From Straminergon stramineum (taxonomy: Eukaryota; Streptophyta; Bryopsida; Hypnales; Calliergonaceae): a stretch of DNA of 64,000 nt. This document shows, one piece after another, positions 23,526 to 35,580 of this stretch (within the stretch, counting starts at the first letter, position 1; each line of letters begins with the position of its first letter). Both the position numbers and the translations under genes were made by a program. The stretch is from contig OY987264.1 of NCBI GenBank assembly GCA_963920665.1, forward strand, positions 20,316,906-20,380,905. The letters run 5' to 3'. Below the pieces are notes generated by a model. The model saw nothing but the letters and a program-made list of their open reading frames with translations. It did not search any database and was not told where the DNA came from.

Positions 23526-23710
23526 CTGACATTACTGCCATCAGAAACCCCATCTCCTGAACCATTGGCGAGATTGGCAATCTCCCAGCGAGGCATTGCC
23601 TGCAACAAGCTAGTCCTGCCTATTATTTTCCGATCCACATCTTGTGTCGTAGCCAGACGATACCCCGAGGGAATCCGGTCATTGAGGCCAAGCAACTGAA
23701 ATTGAACCAT
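23526..23710 (-). CDS. probable first coding exon of an unrecognised gene
   Basis: On the minus strand an ATG at 23710 opens MVQFQLLGLNDRIPSGYRLA and continues for 61 codons to ...SDGSNV. A consensus donor CAG/GTACGG follows at the 23526/23525 border, leaving phase 2. Codon use and composition differ from the AT-rich surroundings, and the upstream side (23711-24180) is a less AT-rich island suitable for a promoter. The segment is soluble-looking, with no signal peptide or membrane helix. I do not recognise the family, and the remaining exons were not resolved. It may also be a truncated gene copy. Confidence 0.4.
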
Positions 23711-24200
23711 ACTTCACAATTGGTCGCACAGCAATACCCACTCCGAGAGAATTGAATTCCAGCTAGCTGATCGATTTGGAAGAGCACGCACAGATGGTAA
23801 ATCGCTGGGTGAACAGATGTGACGATTGAAAGAGTTTTGTGTGTGTTTTCTCCGATCCATGCCCACTCAGAAATGCAATCGGTACAGACTGCACCGGAGT
23901 ATTTGCAGTACGGCGAACGATCAGAACACGAGATAAGTAGGAAACTTGCAACAGCTCGCGAACGAGAGGTGAGGTAATTAAGTTAACTCCGGCAGTCTGG
24001 ACTGTGCAGACAGCCCTTTTCCTTTGTTTTTTTTGGCAAAAAGACAGACTCACTGGCAACAACTGCCCTTCCTTCCGTGGCCCTCACTACGACCAGGGCT
24101 AAATTTTTGTCAATGAAACATATTGGTGATGGTCTATCTTTTTGATGATCAATCTGGCAAAAACATTTTGGAAGTGGTGACAAATTTTAACACTTGTTTT
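23711..24200 (-). promoter_or_regulatory. probable upstream region of the minus-strand exon
   Basis: About 490 bp of less AT-rich sequence lies directly 5' of the ATG on the minus strand. Overlapping short open frames here have no motifs. I assign it as leader and promoter by position only. Confidence 0.3.
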
Positions 24201-24214
24201 ACAGTGACTGACAT

Positions 24215-25600
24215 AACCTAGTACAGATTTGAAACGTTTTCATTCTAACAACCATACCATAAGTTTCAATGGACAAGATCTAAAAGTGGATACATGAAAG
24301 TTTTAGTGTACAATATACTACACATTACCGTGAAAGTTTGAAGAAAAAGTTAGTTGTGCTTCGAAAGAAAATTAATGTCAAAGTTAGCCATGATGACTAA
24401 AACTCGGGTTTGTTCAACATGATTTGGAACTACTTTGTCTTTTGTCAATTTTTTCAAAGAACTCCAAAAAAACTTTTTGCACCTTAGCATGTTGGTAACT
24501 TGGTATAGAATACATCATTTCAGATTGTTGTACACAAAACCTGAAAGAAGTTGACATTTATAGAATTTAAATATCAACAATTTGACAAAGATGCAAATGA
24601 TGTTGAATCTCACAATATTTGAATTTTGGGGGGAATTAGGAGCATGAAATTGCATTAGCCATTGTAAAGAGAGTGTAGGTTCCAACATGGACCATTGTTA
24701 TATCTAAATGCTCTTGCATTTGATATATTTGTTGAATAGGACAATGTGTTCAATTTATATTTTATAGACATATAATGCAATTTTTAGGTTCAGTTTTTTT
24801 GTTCAAAGACTAAAGTTCATGATGCATATGATTGATCCAACAAATCCAAATTAAATAAATTATCATTGTCATTATCATCAAAAAAATTGTCAATTTTATG
24901 AAGGTTAGTGTAATTCTTGTCAATTTTCAACTTTTTGATGATATTCATAATGATCATTTTTTTTGGGATTTGATGGATCAATTATGTATATCATGAACTC
25001 TAGTCTTGGGAAAAAAAAGAAACTAAAAACACATTATATGGCTATAAAATATAAATTGAACACATTGCCCTATTCAAGAAACATTTCAAATATAAGAGCA
25101 TTCAAATATAACAATGATCTATATTGCAACCTATACTCTCTCTACAATGGCTAGTGCTATATCGTGCTATCAATTCCCTCCAAAAATTCATATATTGTGA
25201 GATCCAACATCATTTGCATCTTTGTCAAATTGTTGATATTTAAAATTTTATAAATGTCAATTTCCTTCAATTTTTGTGTACAACAATCTAAAATGATGTA
25301 TACCAACATGCTAAGGTGCAAAAAGTTTTTTCGTAGTTTTATGGAAAAATTGACAAAAGATAAAATAATTCCAAATCATGGAGAACAAAACAAGGTTTTA
25401 GACATTGCTAACTTTGAAATTAATTTTCTTTCAAATCACAACTAATTTTTTCTTCAAAATTCCATGGTAATGTATAGTATATTGTACACTACAACTTTTG
25501 TATATCTACTTTTGGACTTTGTTTCAAATTTGTACTCAATTTCATTTGTCACTATATATTACAAGTTTCAATGCACCTATAGTGAACATGTAATTCAAGA
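24215..25600. repeat. large near-palindrome, arms about 640 bp
   Basis: The left arm (about 24215-24855) is the inverted copy of the right arm (about 24965-25600). Paired blocks include TAGTGTACAATATACTA with its complement near 25480, GCAAATGATGTTG at 24592 with CAACATCATTTGC at 25205, and GTTCAATTTATATTTTATAG at 24748 with its complement at 25045. Even the spacer pairs partly (ATTATCATTGTC against its complement). Transcription through it would give a very long hairpin. It could be a foldback element or two inverted element copies. Confidence 0.8.
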
Positions 25601-25906
25601 AGGGAACAATTTTGGAGCATCTCCAATTCAAAATTTGGAATTTCATAACAAAATTGTTGGACACCCAATAATATGAATACAAGACTACTATGTGCAAAAT
25701 TTTCTCATCTTTCAAGGAAAAGGTATAGAAAAAAGATATGAGATGAGCAATAAAATGAAATCCAGATCAATTCTTAGAAGGAAGCATTGAGAACAAACCA
25801 CCTCAAATAAAATGAAAAACTATATTCTAGAACCCAACCAAAAAAAATAGTGGAGCAAGCTATGTTAGCTTTGACAATTGACCTCTATTTCTAAAGTAGG
25901 TTGTAA

Positions 25907-26045
25907 TGTAGGAGGTCCATAAATTGAAAAGGTTCTAAGTGCATCTCCTATATAGGAATGAGTGAAATGTTCCTTGAAATATTTATCTCCATCATTGACA
26001 ACGTAGCTAAGCTTAAAGGGATAGTTTATGGACCTCCTACCTTAG
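25907..26045. mobile_element. short AAGGTA-type MITE
   Basis: Inverted ends TGTAGGAGGTCCATAAA on the left and TTTATGGACCTCCTACCTTA on the right bound about 139 bp. The ends match those of the elements near 28517, 47835 and 48472. Confidence 0.55.
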
Positions 26046-26534
26046 TACCAAACAAGATACAAATTTGTCAAAATGTATTGAACGCATTCATTATAGAAAG
26101 CCCATGTAGGACTATGCAAGATATCTTGTTGTTGGAGTACCTCCAAAGACAAATGATGAACAATTTTATTATAACATTCTACAATGATATATTCTCCTAA
26201 ATTTGACAAAATTGGATCAAATTTGGTTTTAGAAAAATCTAAAGTATATTCACCCAACATTGTCATTGTCCATTTACCACCACTTACATTTTGACCTTGA
26301 ATGTTGACTTTCATTCACCCAAAAACACCACAAACTTTCAAAAGCAACTAATGGGAATTGAAGCATTTCTTGCTTCATAGGTGGGACTTGAATGCAAGTC
26401 AAGTGACATGATTAGTTATGTAGGTAACCTCTGCTTTCAACTTTGAAAATTTATGGAATCATGTTGTGTGAGTGCCAAGAATTTATGAAACTACTACATG
26501 TCAGTTTTCTCTCAAGGAGGCTAGCATACTCACT
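26046..26534. other. AT-rich intergenic DNA
   Basis: AT-rich sequence. The segment 26500-26530 (TCTCAAGGAGGCTAGC) and the preceding text weakly resemble the AAGGTA-type elements, but no complete element was delimited. Confidence 0.35.
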
Positions 26535-27474
26535 TTAACCCCTAAAAGACCAAACAATGTTTTTGGGCAACATAGTGATTTGGGGTAGCTCACTACAAAT
26601 GGAATTTTTTATTTTTTTTCTTTGAAATTTTTACACATGTGCCCAAGAAGTATATTTAAGGCCCCAAAATTTTCATAACTTTTGAATACATGATTAAAAA
26701 GTTATTGTATGATATGTAGCTTTAATTGCTTGGAGACTAGACCAAGCAACAAAAAAAAATCTTTTAAAATCATTTTCTTAAAATAAAAATTTGAAATTGG
26801 TTTTCTAGATTTAAATATTAATGGAAAGCTTTGAATCATTCCATTTTTATTTGTGAGATAAAAATTATGAAGAGTTTTAGTTGTAGGTAGTTTTTGGGTA
26901 GTATGGGAATCTCTATTCTAAAATAAACTTTGAAGACCTTTATTTAACTCAATTTTCAATATTTTTGGAAAAAAAAAAAATAGGTGTAGATTGTTTATTA
27001 TAACATTAAAACCATTGGTATTGGAATTTTTCAAGTCCATAAATAAATTTTTAACAATTTCGTAATTTGAATCATTCTCTATTTCTTTCTACTTACTAAT
27101 TTTTCCCTATATGTTGTACAATTCCAAATGATCTAAAATTTTTCATGTATCCAACATGACTTGAAGAATGAGTCCAAAGAGTTACAACCATTTTGGACAT
27201 TTTTTCATAATGATCTGACCTTGAAAAGTGCAATTGCCCAGGGTTTTGCAAGGCCAAAAAAAGTTTTTTTGTCACTTCAAATGCTACTATCTTGCAATCC
27301 ACAAGGTGGAAATTTCTGAAATTGTTTCCATGTCTTCCCAAACTAGCATACAACAAGATCCTATGGTTACATTTGTCTAGAAATGTATTTTTTCAAAAAT
27401 TTGGTACTTGTACTAGAAATGGTAGTTTGGGAGCGTTTTTGGTGAGAACATAGTCAAGTACATTTAGGGCCTCA
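26535..27474 (+). mobile_element. TTAA-bounded MITE, group A copy 2
   Basis: It starts TTAACCCCTAAAAGACCAAA. The right end is decayed (CATTTAGGGCCTC) and has lost the TTAA. The interior aligns with the other group A copies. Confidence 0.75.
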
Positions 27475-27659
27475 TTCCAACACTTTCTAGTTTGAGCAAT
27501 ATAGTACTTTGTGTGATAAGTTTTCTAGGACCATACAAGTAGGTCCCTCCAAATTTAAGCCAATGTAATGACACCACCTGACAATTACTACATTAATTTC
27601 CCCTCCAAAACATTGTTTCCCAAAACAAAACATTGATTTGGACCACCCATTTAGAAGCA

Positions 27660-28113
27660 CACAAGTGAACAACCCCCCCTTGCTTGTTTTTGAGGGAAAA
27701 TGCAAGATCATTTAATTTGCCATGCATGATAAAATTTGCCAATTTTTAAGACATATTCACAATGAGAGGCCCAAAATTCGCTCAAAGAGATGTAGAAGAT
27801 AAATTAACCCTTGAACATTGGGCTGGTGATTGTCGAAATTATCCCTTTTGATATTGTGTGACATCATCTACTTTAAAAAAAAAATACTCATAGGAGGTCA
27901 AACTATTGTGCAAGATCTCTCCTTTTTGCACAAAAATCCAAGGATGAACAATTACATTTATGTCCTACATAGGAAGATTCTTTATCATTCATCAGGCAAA
28001 ACATATCCTCAACATTGGTTAAGGGTTAATCAAGCATAGAATAGGGGTTCTTTTTTTTCATACACACCCCTAAAATGTCTTTGGGGGGACGAGTGAGGGG
28101 TCAATTCACCCTG
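27660..28113. mobile_element. Mutator-like MITE relative, interrupted by a TTAA element
   Basis: It shares with the 29393 element the blocks TTTGCCATGCATGAT, AGAAGATAAA and a GGTTC-type right side followed by TTCACCCTGGCC. The continuity is broken between AGAAGATAAA and TCAAGCATAGAATAGGGG by the insertion at 27804-28029. Ends are approximate and no target duplication was found. Confidence 0.5.
27804..28029. mobile_element. 226-bp TTAA-flanked insertion
   Basis: It begins TTAACCCTTGAACATTG and ends CAACATTGGTTAAGGGTTAA, so the inverted ends match at TTAACCCTT. The surrounding Mutator-like MITE resumes on each side, which supports a discrete insertion with a TTAA target. Confidence 0.6.
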
Positions 28114-28516
28114 GCCTCTACCTTAAGGTTGAAGTACTAGTAGTTGATCATTTAAGCAATTTTGGAGTTGATGGTGAGCAATATGTGGTGGTGGAAATTT
28201 TTTTCATGTAGAAAGATAGGAAATATGGGGATTGAAAAAATTTCAGAATATATTCCCAAAATTGAAATGATTGTGAATTTTGGGAGCCAAAAAGTACTCA
28301 TGACCCATAGCCAATGTCTAGCATCTTCCAATCCCAATAATTCAAGAACTACTCTTGTGCTCACTACTTCTTATTTTCTTGATCACTACTTCAAGATATG
28401 TGTTATAACCTTATTAGTCTCAACCTTGAAAAGAACCAGAAAAACATATTCCAAGCTTTGATTAGAAATTTCTTCCAACCCTTGGGTTGGAAACACTGCA
28501 CCCTAACAAGTAGAGC

Positions 28517-28819
28517 AAGGTAGGAGGCTCAAACTCCAACTGGGTATTAAAAGCAAGCACGACACAAAGGTACATTTTGCTTTCTTCCATGTACCAACTC
28601 CACACATTTCAAGAGGTGGTTGCTTGTGATGACCACTACGTTTCAACTTCAAAAATTTGTAACTAATTCCACAAAGGTCCAAAATCTATGAAATGACTTG
28701 GGTGAGATGACAATTCCATTGTTCTTCCTGTGAAAATTGACTTCAAATTGTTTCTAGGAGCTGAGCTTCCCCCAAAGGCAATCAGCTATTAAGTGGTCGC
28801 TTTAAGAGCCTCCTACCTT
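28517..28819. mobile_element. AAGGTA-type MITE (303 bp)
   Basis: Perfect inverted ends AAGGTAGGAGGCTC and GAGCCTCCTACCTT. The interior (AAATTTGTAACTAATTCCAC, ATGAAATGACTTG) is homologous to the elements at 47835-48173 and 48472-48803. Confidence 0.7.
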
Positions 28820-28848
28820 ACCTTAAGCTTACTGGGCGTGGTTGGGAA

Positions 28849-29226
28849 TTGGTGCGTCTACCTTTGAAGCGGCAGACTGAAAAGTGGCGGTTTTGGGTGC
28901 TTCTCCAGTACAATTCTAAAGCTTATTACCTAACCCTGGATTCAGTTGCAGAAGCTTCTAGTCCTGACGCCGGTGGCGCCGCCACAGCTTGTAACTTCCT
29001 GTCGTGTCTGGCTTCCTTGGAGCTTACGGCGCTTGCTAAGCTTATTGAATTGAGGGGAGGTGCCTGGCAGCTTACTCCACTTCAGTTCCCCAATTGCAGG
29101 CTGTCTGTGCGCGCCATTGATTCTTCAGTTCTCCTCCGCCAGTCGGGAAAGTTCGCTGCAAAAGCCACTTCAATTGTCGCTGGCTGGTTTGTATTTTCCC
29201 CTTGCAATGAAATTCCGTTTCATTGA
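28849..29226 (+). pseudogene. open reading stretch without ATG, possible gene fragment
   Basis: A 125-codon open frame with plant-like codon use (KWRFWVLLQYNSKAYYLTLD near its start) ends in TGA. It has no in-frame ATG at its beginning, so it is either an internal or terminal exon or a relic. No domain was recognised. It lies in a less AT-rich island between two MITEs. Confidence 0.3.
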
Positions 29227-29392
29227 CAGGTTCCCTACCTTGCGTGAAAACAGCCTCTCCTCCTGACGGAACCCCTTGCAGTGTGTTTCCTGAACCCCCT
29301 TGTTTCAAAAAATAAAAGTAAAAAAATTCCGTTTCATTTGTGTCAAAAGAAGAAGAGAAAAAAAAAAAAGTTTGCTGCAAAAAGGGCAAATG

Positions 29393-29651
29393 GGTGGGTG
29401 GACTGACCCCTCACTCCTCCCCGAGGGAAAACTCTGAATTTTATTTTATTTGCCATGCATGATGAGATTTGCAAATTATGAATTTATATTTGCAATCAAA
29501 GGACCCAAATTAGCCAGGAGAGGTAGAGAAGATAAATGAATGAAGTACAAAATAGGGGGTCTTTTTCTTACATGCCCCCCCTAGATTGACTTGGGGGGCT
29601 GGGGGGGGGGGGAAAGGGAGGGGAGGAGCGAGGTAGTCGGTTCACCCCAAC
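29393..29651. mobile_element. Mutator-like MITE (copy 3) with a G-rich right end
   Basis: The flanks GGGCAAATG (29384-29392) and CGGCAAATG (29652-29660) differ at one base, consistent with an aged 9-bp target duplication. Ends are GGTGGGTGGACTGACCCC and, inward from the right, GGTTGGGGTGAACCGAC. The core matches copy 1. A run of 12 or more G occurs near 29592. Confidence 0.65.
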
Positions 29652-29661
29652 CGGCAAATGC

Positions 29662-29931
29662 ATGAGGAAAAAACCATCCCACAAAGTAGGACCAACAAGG
29701 TGAATTTACCTCTAGGGAAAAAGAAAGAATTTTTCATATGCCACACATGAAAAAATTTGCAAATTTTGAGTTCATGTTTACAATTAGTGGCCTCAGATTA
29801 GATGGGGGTGAAGGACATAGAATGAACATGGCACAAAATAGTTTATTTTTTATTTTTTTGGCATTTATCCCTCAAAACACAAAATTCATCCCACTTGTCC
29901 CACTTTGTAGTATAGGTTTAGTGTCTTGCAA
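29662..29931. mobile_element. Mutator-like MITE (copy 4), adjacent to copy 3
   Basis: It lies directly after copy 3. Subterminal inverted blocks CACAAAGTAGGACCAA and, inward from the right, TACAAAGTGGGACAAG, and the core TTTGCAAATTTTGAGTTCAT, match the family. The right flank GGCAAACTC is a two-mismatch partner of GGCAAATGC on the left. Confidence 0.5.
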
Positions 29932-29940
29932 GGCAAACTC

Positions 29941-32341
29941 TCATTGACTTAAATTGGAACAAAATCAAAAAATGATTTGTGAAAGTAGAATAAGGATAGA
30001 TGGACAGAGCTCTTCAGTTGTTAGTCAAGGAAAGAAAAATGAAAATCATCAATTGTTAGATAGAATTGGGAGATTCGAATGAATGGGAAGGTAATAGGTC
30101 CAAAAAACAACCTTTTTCTAAGTGAGGTGTGGTTTGGATGAGTGATTGGAGAAAGCATGAAACAACGACACCCCGACCAATCTTTCATCTTCCCAAACTA
30201 AAGTACTTCCACATCATCTAGTTGTCAAATTCATCATACAAGACTTCAAACCTCCTAATTCCCCCAATTAAATTTCTCTTCCTTTTGCATCCTTGAAAAG
30301 AGGACCCGTGCAATGAATTAGAAATAGTTTTATAACCAATCCCAATTCTTGAATTAACTAAGAGTCTCTCCAAGGTATTTAGGAAAGCATAACACCTTCC
30401 CAATATGGGGGGACCATTGTGTGGTTATACAATGCTATGTATAGATTTAGTTTTTGTCATTTGGAGAATCATCTTAAAACTTCTTTGAAAAAACACTTGT
30501 CATGATCAAGTGTTTTTTCATTGTGGATTTGTTTTTGATTAGTAATTTGAAAACTTTTGAGGGAAGACTTTGTTATGTATAAACTAATGAATGATTAAAT
30601 GAATTTTCATCCTTTTTCATGTTTCATTCATACCCATGCAAGTAATCATGTAAATTGTTTCATGACTCTAGTGATGATAGTAGTTTGTAATGTCTGGAAA
30701 TAACTATAAAAGAAAAAGTTTGATTTTAGCTCATTTTTGTTTTGGGAAGAACTTGAGCGGACATAGAGTATAATCTTATTTCAAGCCTTTTTTGTGCAAA
30801 TCTAAACAAGCTAGTTGTACAAAAAGTCTTCCTTTTCTAAAATGCCTATCTTTCTTTATAATAGGTATTTTGTATCTATTGCAAACTCACACTTTATAAT
30901 CTTTTCTTGATTGCAATTAGTATCCATGTCCACTTGTTTTGCACCTGAGATAACACATTGCATATTCTTTGTAGAATAATTTAATCATGACATGCATTAA
31001 AAAAACTTTTGCTACGTCTTTATACCTTGCATGTTGAGGATAAACATTTGAAGGCACTGATGAGTTTATTTTATAGAATGAGAGTCATGTATTTATCAAT
31101 AGAAGGGATAGGGGCACAACAAACGCAATTTGTTTTTGAACTCAATTTTCTCACTTTTTCCAAAAATAATTGTCCATGGGGTGTACATTAGTAACTTCAA
31201 AAATCTCACCTTGGGACTACCATGTTTCAATTCCATTTTAGATCTATTAACAATTTATTTTTCCCTTCTACCTTCTACCTATATGGTCAACTTCATTAAA
31301 ATGGTGCAATTCCATTGAAATGGCAGGCCATTTTGTTACTTTGGGACTTTTAAGGTTTAAGCTGCGCAGTCTGAAATCTAGACTTGTCCTAAATATCTAC
31401 AATTTAGACATATCATAGATGGTATAGACAACACGGTTTGAAATCTATGCTAGTTTTAGATTTTGGAAATCTACAAGTATCCGAGATCTACAAAATCTAT
31501 ATCAATCCTAGATGTCCCATTTATAGTTTAGAGTGTGTGGTCTGAAAAAAATCAAGTTCCTTTTGAATTGTTTTCTTTATATTCTAAATCAATTTTCTAT
31601 CATAGTTATTTAAAACTCAAAACTATATAGTACAAAAATTTGAAGTTAAAGTACTTCTTTAAACTTTGAACACCAATACCTTACTATCCCTTGAAAAGAT
31701 GTAAACAAGTGGTGTTTTTGCAATTGACACCTACCCCTTTCCCGTAGCTATTGATCTGGATTTAAAAAAATTGTGCCTCTCTCTATAGTTGTCAATGTGA
31801 AATAAGATACTAAATACAATATGGTATATTTCATACAAATACACATGGATATACAAAATATGGTGGCAACATCCCATATTGATTATCATTGTATGAGCTT
31901 TCAAAAACTATGAATAGGGTGTGTGAGTACAAATAGTAACTTATTTTACAATAATTTTTTTTCCAATTCAATCATTAATTGGTAAAGCACACTTTTGTCA
32001 CTATCTCCTCAAAAGAAGTTGTAATTGCTTGCAACCTTACATTTATTGGATCAAGGCTTTCAAACACATTCTCAAAGAAGTTTTACAATTGGATATGTAG
32101 CAAAAAATATGTTTTTTCTCTATTAGGTCTTTGTACTATATAGACTAGTTTTGGAGCATTTATTGGTATTTAGGCATAGTTAGAAGACTTCAAGGATTAC
32201 CTTGGAGGCATTCTAGAGGAATCAAAATGTCTACTAGATGACACTCTAGTTTTCTAAACAAATGAGGAGGGCAATTTTTCATTCCATTAGAGAATCATAT
32301 TTTAACTAATGATTACAATAATGTGCTTGTTATTTCATGGT
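29941..32341. other. AT-rich intergenic DNA, nothing recognised
   Basis: About 2.4 kb with short open frames only. A local set of repeated words (AAATCTA, TAGATTT) occurs at 31370-31540. No gene or element boundary was supported. Confidence 0.45.
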
Positions 32342-33294
32342 TTAACCCCTAAAGGTATTTGACTATGTTTTCACCAAAAACGCTCCAAAACTGTCATCTC
32401 TAGTACAAGTACCAAATTTTAGAAAAAATACATTTTTGGACAAATGTAACCATAGGATCTTGTAGTAAACTGGTTTGGGAAGATGTGGAAAAAATTTCAG
32501 AAATTTCCACCATTTGGATTGCAAGATATTAGCATTTCAAGTGACAAAAAGCCATTTTGGGGCCCTGCAAAAATCCAGGCAGATGCAATTCACAAGGTCA
32601 GATCATTATGAAAAAACTGTCCAAAATGGTTGTAACTCTTTGGATTCATTCTTCAAGTCATGTTGGCTACATCCTTGAAAAATTTTAGATCATTTGGAAT
32701 TGTACAACATATAAGAAAAAAATAGTAAGTTGAAAGAAGTAGAGAATGATTCAAAATACTAAATTGTTAATAATTTATTTATGGAATTGAAAAATGCCAA
32801 TCCCAATGGTTAAATTGTTGTAATAAATAATCTACACCTCCATTTTTTATTTTTTTCCAAAAATATTAAAAATTGAGTTAAATAAAGGTCTTCAAAGTTT
32901 ATTTTAGAATAGAGATTCCCATACTACCCAAAAACTACCTACAACTAAAACTCTTCATAATTTTTATCTCACAAATAAAAATGGAATGATTCAAAGCTTT
33001 CCTCATATATATAAATCAGGAAAATAAATTTCAAATTTTTATTTAAAAAAAAAGTGATTTTTAAAGAAGTTTTTTCTACTTCCCGGGTTGCCTGCCAAAC
33101 AATGATAATAACATATCATACAATAACTTTTAAACCATGTATTCAAAAGTTATGAAAATTGTTGGGTCTTAAAGCTACTCCTCGGTCATGTGTTGTGTGA
33201 AAATTTCAAAGAAAAAAAAAAAATTTCATTCGTAGTGAACTGACCGAAATCGCTATGTTGCCAAAAAAACACCATTTGGTCCTTTAGGGGTTAA
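32342..33294 (-). mobile_element. TTAA-bounded MITE, group A copy 3 (953 bp)
   Basis: TTAACCCCTAAAGG on the left and CCTTTAGGGGTTAA on the right are perfect 14-bp inverted ends. It lies in the opposite orientation to copies 1, 2 and 4. Confidence 0.85.
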
Positions 33295-33447
33295 AAAAGA
33301 TACCCTATCGATAATCCTCCAACATTTTTGGATTTTTTTACTCCTTGATTCAAAGTTCCAAATCATTTTATGTACTACCCTAGAATTAGATATTGACCTT
33401 TTTCACATAAAATCTCATCCAAAATTCTTCACATTCATTGTAGATGC

Positions 33448-34745
33448 AACCATTATGACATCATGTGGATGTCTAGTATGCAACTATTCATCCAATCATC
33501 CCATCACATAATCATCTTTTTAGCTACTAACCAATTGTTGTGATCCATCTTCCATTTTATGGTTTAAAAAAATACTCTACTTATTATCTTCCACAAACCC
33601 TTTTTTGTGTTTCTTTGTCCAAGATCAATCATTTCACTACTTCAAAAATCTAATGTTGATCCTCTTTTCAAGTAAAGTCTAATCCAAACTTCTTCACATT
33701 CATTGCAGATGTAACCATTATGAGGATGTAAAGTATGCAACTATTCATCCCATCACGTAATCATCTTTTTAGATACTAACCAGTCATTGTAATCTACCCT
33801 TCATTTCATGGTTCGAAAAAATATTCTACCAATTATCTCCCACAGACCCTCTTTTTCTATTTCTTTTTCAAAAACCAACCATTTCACTATTCCTAAATTT
33901 GTTGTTGACTTTCTTTCCAAAGAAAACTCTAACCCAAACTTCTTCACATCCACTATAGATGTAACCATTATGTGAATGCAAATTGTGCAACTATTCATCC
34001 CATCATAGAATCGTCTTTCTAGCTACTAATCCACCCCTCATTTCATGGTTCCCAAAAAATATTCTACCAATTATCTCCCACAAACCCTTTTTTATGTTTC
34101 CTTTTGAAAAACCAACCATTTCACTACTCCTAAATTTGATGCTCCCCCTCTTTTCAAGAAAACTCTGATTCAAACTCCTTCCGCCCATTCACTGTAGACA
34201 TAACCATGATGTGGATGCAAATTGTGCAACTATTGACTATTCATCCCCTCATTTCATGGTTCAAAAAAATACTCTACCAATTATTTCCCACAAACCCTTT
34301 TTTATGTTTCTTTCTTCTTCTTTTTTGGAACATACAACCTTTTTTAAGTTTCTTTTTCAAAAACCAACCATTTCACTACTCCTAAATCTGATGCTCCCCC
34401 TCTTTTCCAAGAAACCTCTGACTCAAACTTCTTCCGCACATTAACTGTAGACGTACTTAAACCATGATGTCGATGCAAATTGTGCAACTATTCATCCCAT
34501 CACAGAATCATCATTTCAGCTGGTACTGACCAATCACCCTGATCCACCCCTCATTTCATGGTTCAAAAGCATTACCCTACCTATTATCTTCCACCTTTTT
34601 TTTTTCTAATGTTTCCTTTTCAGAAACCAACCATTTCACTACCCCGGAATCGGGCTAATGCTGACCCACTTTTGACCCTCTTTTCCAGACTTTCAAGGAA
34701 AACTTTGACGCAAACTTCTTCACATTCACTGTATCAGTTATCACT
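33448..34745. repeat. about five tandem copies of a ~250-bp unit
   Basis: The anchor word GCAACTATTCATCC (or a close variant) recurs near 33480, 33739, 33988, 34226 and 34487. Between anchors each unit carries CCAACCATTTCACTA, TTTCATGGTTC and CAAACTTCTTC-type blocks. Unit length varies between roughly 237 and 290 bp. The units have diverged, so this is an old array. Confidence 0.75.
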
Positions 34746-34759
34746 AGATGGTGACCCTG

Positions 34760-35365
34760 GATAGCTATTGTCTGTGGATTGGAAGTGTGCAACCAGCTCC
34801 TCAAAGTCAAGCCGGGGATCAGATGCAGTTGCTCGGGCCCCCCGCTGCCCCGGATACAGACGAATGATTCCTTACTGTAGTTCTTTATTTAAGTTAGTTG
34901 CACTGCACTGTCTGGAGATGACTTGTGGAGGGAGCCATTGAATGAAGGTCCGTCCTTCTTCCGCAACTGATGAAGCCCCGGCCACAGCCACAGCCACGGA
35001 CTGGACTGGACTGGATTGGACCGGAGCACGACGATCGATCGACCGATTGTCAACAACTCGTGATGAAATCATAAGCCCAGGGCAGTCGGCGAAAGTCGGC
35101 ACTCGAAAGTCGGAGATGACGAAGACTCCCACGCCCACGCCCACGCCCACGCCCCGAGATTCTCCGATTCGAGATGGACCAGGAACAGTTCGATCTCTGT
35201 ACTGTACAAATTGATACTAGGCCTTATTGAGCATTACTGATGTTGGTTTACTTTCGTATTTTACTGCAGAGCTCCGGTGGGAACTTGGTGGTGTCTTGGT
35301 CAGAGTATCCGCACTGTGACACGGAAGAGTTGGCACGAAGAGTTGACACGGAACTGACGGAAGAG
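34760..35365 (+). other. GC-rich island with short tandem repeats
   Basis: The island includes GCCACAGCCACAGCCAC at 34980, GGACT pentamer repeats at 34998, and four CCCACG hexamers near 35130. An ATG at 34942 opens 90 codons (MKVRPSSATDEAPATATATD, later TPTPTPTPTP) driven by these repeats. A small gene, a promoter or a relic are all possible. Confidence 0.3.
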
Positions 35366-35580
35366 TTGTCCCATGTTTTACCCCTGAAAAAAACAGAAAC
35401 TGGAATTTTTTATTTGACACATGTGATAAAATGTGCAAATTCTAAATTCGTGTTTGCAATTAGATGCCCCAAATTAGTAGGGGGTGGTGAAGAAATTCAT
35501 AATTTATGTGGCACAAAATAGGGGGTAATTTTTACATTTTCCCTTGTATTGGGCAATAAGGGGGTCAATCCTCCTTGGCC
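35366..35580. mobile_element. Mutator-like MITE (copy 5), left end missing
   Basis: The core and the right end (GGTCAATCCTCCTTGGCC) match the 40265 element in inverse orientation. The terminal part on the left, before TTGTCCCATG, is lost, and I found no 9-bp flank pair. Confidence 0.55.

Noticed and set aside
29592..29625. G-run as a functional G-quadruplex
   Set aside because: It lies in the end of a decayed MITE and is a simple homopolymer-rich stretch; nothing ties it to a gene.
35126..35156. CCCACG hexamer run as a regulatory array
   Set aside because: Only four perfect units, next to other simple repeats; slippage is a sufficient explanation.
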